Of a stretch of DNA of 64,000 nt, positions 59,062-64,000 are shown piece by piece. This DNA is from Dysidea avara (lineage: Eukaryota; Porifera; Demospongiae; Dictyoceratida; Dysideidae), in assembly GCF_963678975.1 (NCBI RefSeq), contig NC_089281.1, positions 25,710,765-25,774,764 on the forward strand, in the 5' to 3' direction. The number at the start of each line of letters is the position of its first letter. Within the stretch, counting starts at the first letter, position 1. The notes below the pieces were generated by a model. That model had not been told where the DNA came from and did not search any database. It saw only the letters and a program-made list of their open reading frames with translations. The position numbers were made by a program, and so were the translations under genes.

Positions 59062-62000
59062 TTTGTTTACTACCACATGCTACCATGAACATGCCGTCTG
59101 GTAAAGTGTCCATTTGCTTATTAAGCTCGTTATTAAAAAAGTAAAATAGCTACTATAGTTATTATACTGATAGTATCGAACTGCATGCAGCTGTGCAGCA
59201 CTGTTTTCCCGACACATTTTACCGCATACATTCAGTGACTCAGTCATTCCATAGATAGTACGTAGGTATATAGAGTAACTGGTCATTCAATGGACACCAT
59301 CACATGGACATCGTTATATCAGCCGGACCAGGCTACTAGCTGCAATTGAAACTGCACTACTTTGAAGTACTTGCATTACTTGTTCTTACTTAAAAATTAT
59401 AGGAGCATAGCGCAGCCACTGTAGATTATAGAGCTGCACTTTTCAAGGCCTTCCAGACCATCAATTAACGGAGCAGTGATGCATATACTGGACGACAAAG
59501 GAATTACTTCCACATTGTAAAGAAACGTTATCCTTTTAGCTAACTACATGTCAATCCATGCACATCATTCTATATAGTCAGCCCCTGTGGTTGGCAAGGG
59601 GTAGTCAGCCCCTCCCTCCTCTTTAATGCAGCCATAAAGGTACCAAGTAGTTAACCCTCAATGCACGGACTATAGCCAGCTACAAAATGCACAAATTCCT
59701 GAACATAACTTTGGTAAATGGCTTGTTATGGCATTTGAATTCATCAATAATACATTTTAATAAGCAAGATTTCATAATGCATACATATTAGTACAATAGC
59801 TGCATTAGCTAGCTAATCACATGCATAGTTGACTGCAATTCTGTAAAATTTTTGTAGGCTTCCACTCCTAAATGTCACAGCTATTGTTTTATTTGCTTCA
59901 AAGGCTAAACCAGCTCACTCCAATGTGTACGACGACCACTCCTTAGCAAACAATTTTTGCCGTAAGTTAAGGCCCTAATGAGTTACACTTGTCGACACTG
60001 TAGCGCTGCATCATGCGTGATTATTAGCTAGACAATTATGTGTCACCTCCCACCCACACTGTGAATAGATACCCAACGGTGCTTAGGTAGTAGTGTCCGG
60101 AATTAGATGCAGTCCGTTAATATGTGGTGTCCGGAATTTGAAAACATACTCTACTATCTATGGTAGTACACGGCCGGCATATAGCTATCAAAATTAAATC
60201 CCTGATCTCGAGTCAAGCCGGGCATATCGTAGACTAATAAATGTAGGCTAACATTGACTTTCCAAGCTTCTATGGCACTTGCGAAGCAGACTTAGCTTTA
60301 TGGTCCTTAATTACTTCAAAACCTCGTACAAAACACACACTGAGCCGCAATAATCACTCACAATTCTCTCTTGAACGTGTTCTCTGTTTGCTGCTTTGAC
60401 ACTATTGTCCATCTTGACTGATGGGTAGTAGCTAACTGAGTAACTGATAGCTAGCACTTGAATTATTGGAGCGGCAACTCAATTAAGTGAACGAATTACC
60501 ATATATAGATGCCTAGCATTTAATCAGTAGATGCCTAGCATTTAATCAGTTTATTATGTTAGTCTAATTTAAATTGTCTGGCTACACCGACTCATTCAAG
60601 GGTGTTTCCCAATGATACAAATGAAAGGGCAAGCCTAGCTACCTACTTTCTAGCTTATTGCTTGCAAGGATAGACTTACCCATCCCCCTCCCCCTGCCAT
60701 AGAGTCTTTTCCTTGTAGCTATCATTACTTTGATTGGAAAATTATGGACAATGCATTAGAAAATTTGAAATGAGCTTGTTCACCCCCTTGTGTCACAGTT
60801 GTTAGCCTGTATATGGGCCGTGCTGCCAATGCATCATTAAGAGGCTTGTTTCCTTGGTGTCCAGCAAATGAGGACAGCCTTACAGCCTGTTTAAAGTGCA
60901 AGCTCTAACCACTATAATGTGTATGTGAGGAGCCAGGAAGGAAGTGGGGCTTGACCTTGCAGGCCTTGTCTGTGATTGGAATGGTCTTGTGATTACAGTT
61001 AATTTGGCTGGTAACACTATAACTACCCTGAAATGTTTATATTGCACAATCGCACACATTTTTTTGCAATCTGTCCCAACTCTGATAGAGTAGTCGTACG
61101 TTAATTCATTAGGGATAAAGTGAACAAAGGAACAATCCTTGCTAACAGAGCAATTAGTCCAAATGAGCATATCTATCAGTCTTGCCTCACAGTTGAGAAT
61201 ATGTACTAAAATACTTTTACATCAAAAAAGCCTTCTGACGGTGCAGAATCCCAATGCAACAACACAGGCAACATCCTCAACATTATATAGCATTGACAAA
61301 TGCAAGATGTTCACTAGTAAGAGGCTGAGGGTTAACTCTCATATCAGCACATAATTCAGTAAGGATGGAAGCTGCAATATCTCATAACTTGCCATGGCAG
61401 AAGGTATAGCCAGTATATATATAAGGCGGCTCATTGCATGATCAACTGTAAAGCCCTTACAACACACACTAGAGTGGGCAAACAAGAGGAAAGCCATCCA
61501 CACTGCAAACAGAGGGAATCCCAGAAGGTAGACTTTTTCAAAGGCAAATTAAACCCATGCTTGCAACACAGACAACCAGGATGGCAAGGGTCAGAGTGCA
61601 ATGCAAGTCAGATAACATGCAGCATAACTCAGTATAGCCAATGTGCATTGTTTCTAGCTTGCTACAATGCCAGACTATAACTTAACATTATGGCATTCTG
61701 TTATATTATACATTATTATGAATAAGTGCAAATAGACTACTTTTTCAACTTACAAAAGGCATTGATACGTAAGAGTATATACCAAAACTTGAAGTATTGC
61801 TAATATGAAAATTCAAACATGAAAATTTCAATATAGCTACACTATAGTTTTGAGGGTTTAACAACATGTGTACCTGAACAACAAAGCGTAATGACACCTA
61901 TATACTCACTATTAACAAACTTGAATGATAGGTCCCAGAGCTATAAGTTAGGACACCTGTGGTATATCTACAAAAACGGTAAAAATACTGCCCTCAAATT

Positions 62001-62959
62001 CATATATGCAACAGCTACCACTGGTGTATATTCATAAATGAGAAGCCCTTTTTGATGAATAAGAAAAGTCCCTCAGTAAACAAGGGAATCAAAAGAGAAG
62101 TCATATAGTCAGACTAGGGATTTATTCTGCATTCATTAGAATTTCAGTGTCAGTCAGAATTATGACTCACTCTATTACAGCCATTATTGTGTGGGATAGC
62201 AATGATAAAAAACCTTTCATACACAAAAAATGTGCACATACAGAAAGTTAAAATATGTACATGCACATTTTGTGCATATGATGTTTACAATGTATAATAG
62301 TGCATGTATGGATTCCAGCTAAGCACAACAGTTTTCCATTAGCTATACCAGGCCATGTGCAGCACCTGTTATACAAACCTGACCTCACTATAGTGTAAGA
62401 TTCCCCATATGAGGGTATACATATGGGGTATCTATGCTTCAGGACCTAATTGACACCACCATGCAGCTAGTATAATTAAGGTACAATTTTAAAGAGCCAT
62501 TCATCACATGAGGTTTTATACAGGTGTTTGCAAACGGTAAAAAGTTGGGAAATGCACTTCAGTATGATCTACCTACTTGGGGTGAATGCTGAATTAACAT
62601 AACCACTTATAGTGGAACATCAGTAACCCGAACACCTGTGATCTAAACTTTCTCTTCACTGAACACTTAATGATTGTTCTATTAGAGTAGTAAGCATTTT
62701 TATTGCTTGCAAGTGTTAGCTAAATAGTTTTCAGCTGATTTTGCATATAACTTGAGAAATGGACTTTTCAGCCATCTGAATATTAACTATATGAGAGTAA
62801 CTGACTTTGCACCGTACTTTGAAACAGTGTTGCAAATTCATGTGGCCAGGCAGTGACTTGCTTGCATGTTGCATAGATTTTAAAATTCAACTTATCATGA
62901 TGCCTGACTTAACTTTGGGGTACTACAACTTGGTATTTAGTCATTCACTGGGTGTTATA
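59062..62959. other. 3.9-kb intergenic region
   Basis: No gene recognised. Notable only for two GTGTCCGGAATT copies about 33 bp apart (60095-60140), a small palindromic patch CCCCATATG...CATATGGGG (62404-62429), an inverted pair around TGTGCACATA/TATGTACATGCACA (62230-62270), a duplicated AGATGCCTAGCATTTAATCAG (60508-60550), and the TCTATTAGAGT motif at 62671-62690. Confidence 0.45.
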
Positions 62960-63110
62960 GGTGAGGCCTATATAGAGAGAAAATCATATAACGAAAGTCT
63001 TGAAACATATCTCAGCTTAATCCTGTCGTGTAGTGAAGATAAAAATGAGATGATAATAACCAACAACTCTATAGGAAGTGTTAGCAGATTGACAAAAGAC
63101 TTCTTACTGG
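62960..63110 (-). pseudogene. F-box/LRR gene fragment
   Basis: Plus-strand text from CTTGAAACATATCTCAG to GTTAGCAGATTGAC matches the F-box exon region at about 53950-54045 with roughly 85% identity by eye, in the same orientation, so the coding sense is minus. Only about 110-150 bp remain, covering the F-box helix region; it is a relic of a paralogue. Confidence 0.75.
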
Positions 63111-64000
63111 TCTGATCTTTCTCCATTAGTATTAATTGTCCCCAAATGCACAGGATATAATATATATATAGTGAGCTTCAGCACACATATGTGAGGAGAC
63201 ATTTGCTATAAATGTACATTGTTCATGTCAACTTTTGTACACCAACACCTCGTATGGAAGTTATAACAAATGAAATTGTTAAATGTCTATCTCATGCCCA
63301 TGGTAGTGTGATACCAGAGACACTTTATGAACACAGTGATACTGGAAGGGCTCATGACTTCCTGCTCATAGAAATTTAGTGCATTAAATTTGGTGTAGCT
63401 AACTGCATGATCTTACAAGGGCCATGTACGTATCATTCAGTACTATATATAATACGGATTATGAGATTTGTGCTTTTCCACGAAGTAATATTGACAAAAA
63501 AACTATTCTTACAATACCTTCATCTTGGAGTATTTGCTACCTAGAATCAAGCAAAAGCATGCCTTGACTGACTGATGCCTCAACAAATAATTTGTGACCC
63601 ACTGAGCAAAAAGCTGACTAGTTTGTATTTTTCTTGAGGGGTTGCCAATACCCATCCCCCCCACAAAACCCCTAAATTGTGTACGAGAATCCCTTAAAAT
63701 ATTTAAAGATTTCAAAAATCGTTATTTAATTCAATTAAAATTTTTATAGCTAGTGTAGGTAATAGGAAATAGCTGACAGGGGATAACAGGAGCCACGACA
63801 GAGACAAGGTGTACTTTGCACAGATTAATAAAACATCCAGTAGTCAATTAACTACTCCAAATAGCTAGCTCAGTCATTGTCAAAGCCATCCTTAAAGCCT
63901 TGTCATGATTTTAGTCACCATGACAAATCATTGATGAATATATATAGCTAATAATAGTTCTGAAATTCTTAACTACATTCACTACCAGTCACTTGTACCC
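63111..64000. other. Right end of window
   Basis: No gene supported. A 45-codon stretch at 63241-63378 (RMEVITNEIVKCLSHAHG) looks protein-like on the plus strand but is short and unmatched. Confidence 0.35.

Noticed and set aside
1-64000. CRISPR arrays, rRNA genes, bacterial operons
   Set aside because: No spaced direct repeats of the right kind, no rRNA signatures; the genes are intron-containing and animal-like.

Overview
The window reads as nuclear DNA of an early-branching animal. A demosponge of the Amphimedon kind is my best guess (inference; no database search was possible). The support is AT-rich spacers, short GT-AG introns (down to about 48 bp), animal genes (GIT-type scaffold, BTB-Kelch, F-box/LRR), a TPR-CHAT protease gene of a sort uncommon in vertebrates, and dense DNA transposons, LINE and LTR relics.

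Layout. 0.1-5.4 kb: decayed Mutator-like (MULE) transposase gene carrying SWIM, Ulp1-type protease and PHD modules. 5.84-13.62 kb: segmental-duplication copy A, holding a whole TPR-CHAT gene (+) and the broken 3' part of an LRR gene (-). 13.9-28.2 kb: at least ten phase-compatible exons (-) of a GIT1/GIT2-like ArfGAP scaffold gene, with a LINE, an LTR element, SINEs and foldback elements in its introns. 28.8-30.6 kb: dcd1/acid-ceramidase-like Ntn hydrolase gene (+). 30.9-33.9 kb: complete LRR gene 'C' (-), head-to-head with 34.0-42.2 kb, duplication copy B, which holds a broken TPR-CHAT gene (+) and the 3' part of complete LRR gene 'B' (-, to 44.46 kb). 45.2-47.0 kb: intact BTB-BACK-Kelch gene (+). 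52.1-54.1 kb: F-box/LRR gene (-) with one frame shift. 54.2-64 kb: mostly relics, including a LINE-like fossil, a nested TIR element and an F-box fragment.

The main result is the duplicated TPR-CHAT + LRR module. The copies differ by about 1.7% in TPR-CHAT exon 1 (hand count). They decayed reciprocally: copy A keeps an intact CHAT protease and a broken LRR gene, copy B keeps an intact LRR gene and a broken CHAT gene. The LRR proteins start with a BC-box-like motif, so they may be elongin/Cullin-2 substrate receptors. Together with the Kelch and F-box/LRR genes, the 30-54 kb stretch is rich in likely ubiquitin-ligase adaptors beside a caspase-like protease.

A second result is a family of foldback elements with TAGTCTCG termini, one with perfect and others with near-perfect 9-bp target duplications (MULE-type MITEs). 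One copy inserted 14 bp upstream of the copy-B CHAT start codon after the duplication. A third is a dispersed motif of about 20 bp centred on TCTATTAGAGTA, seen about a dozen times.
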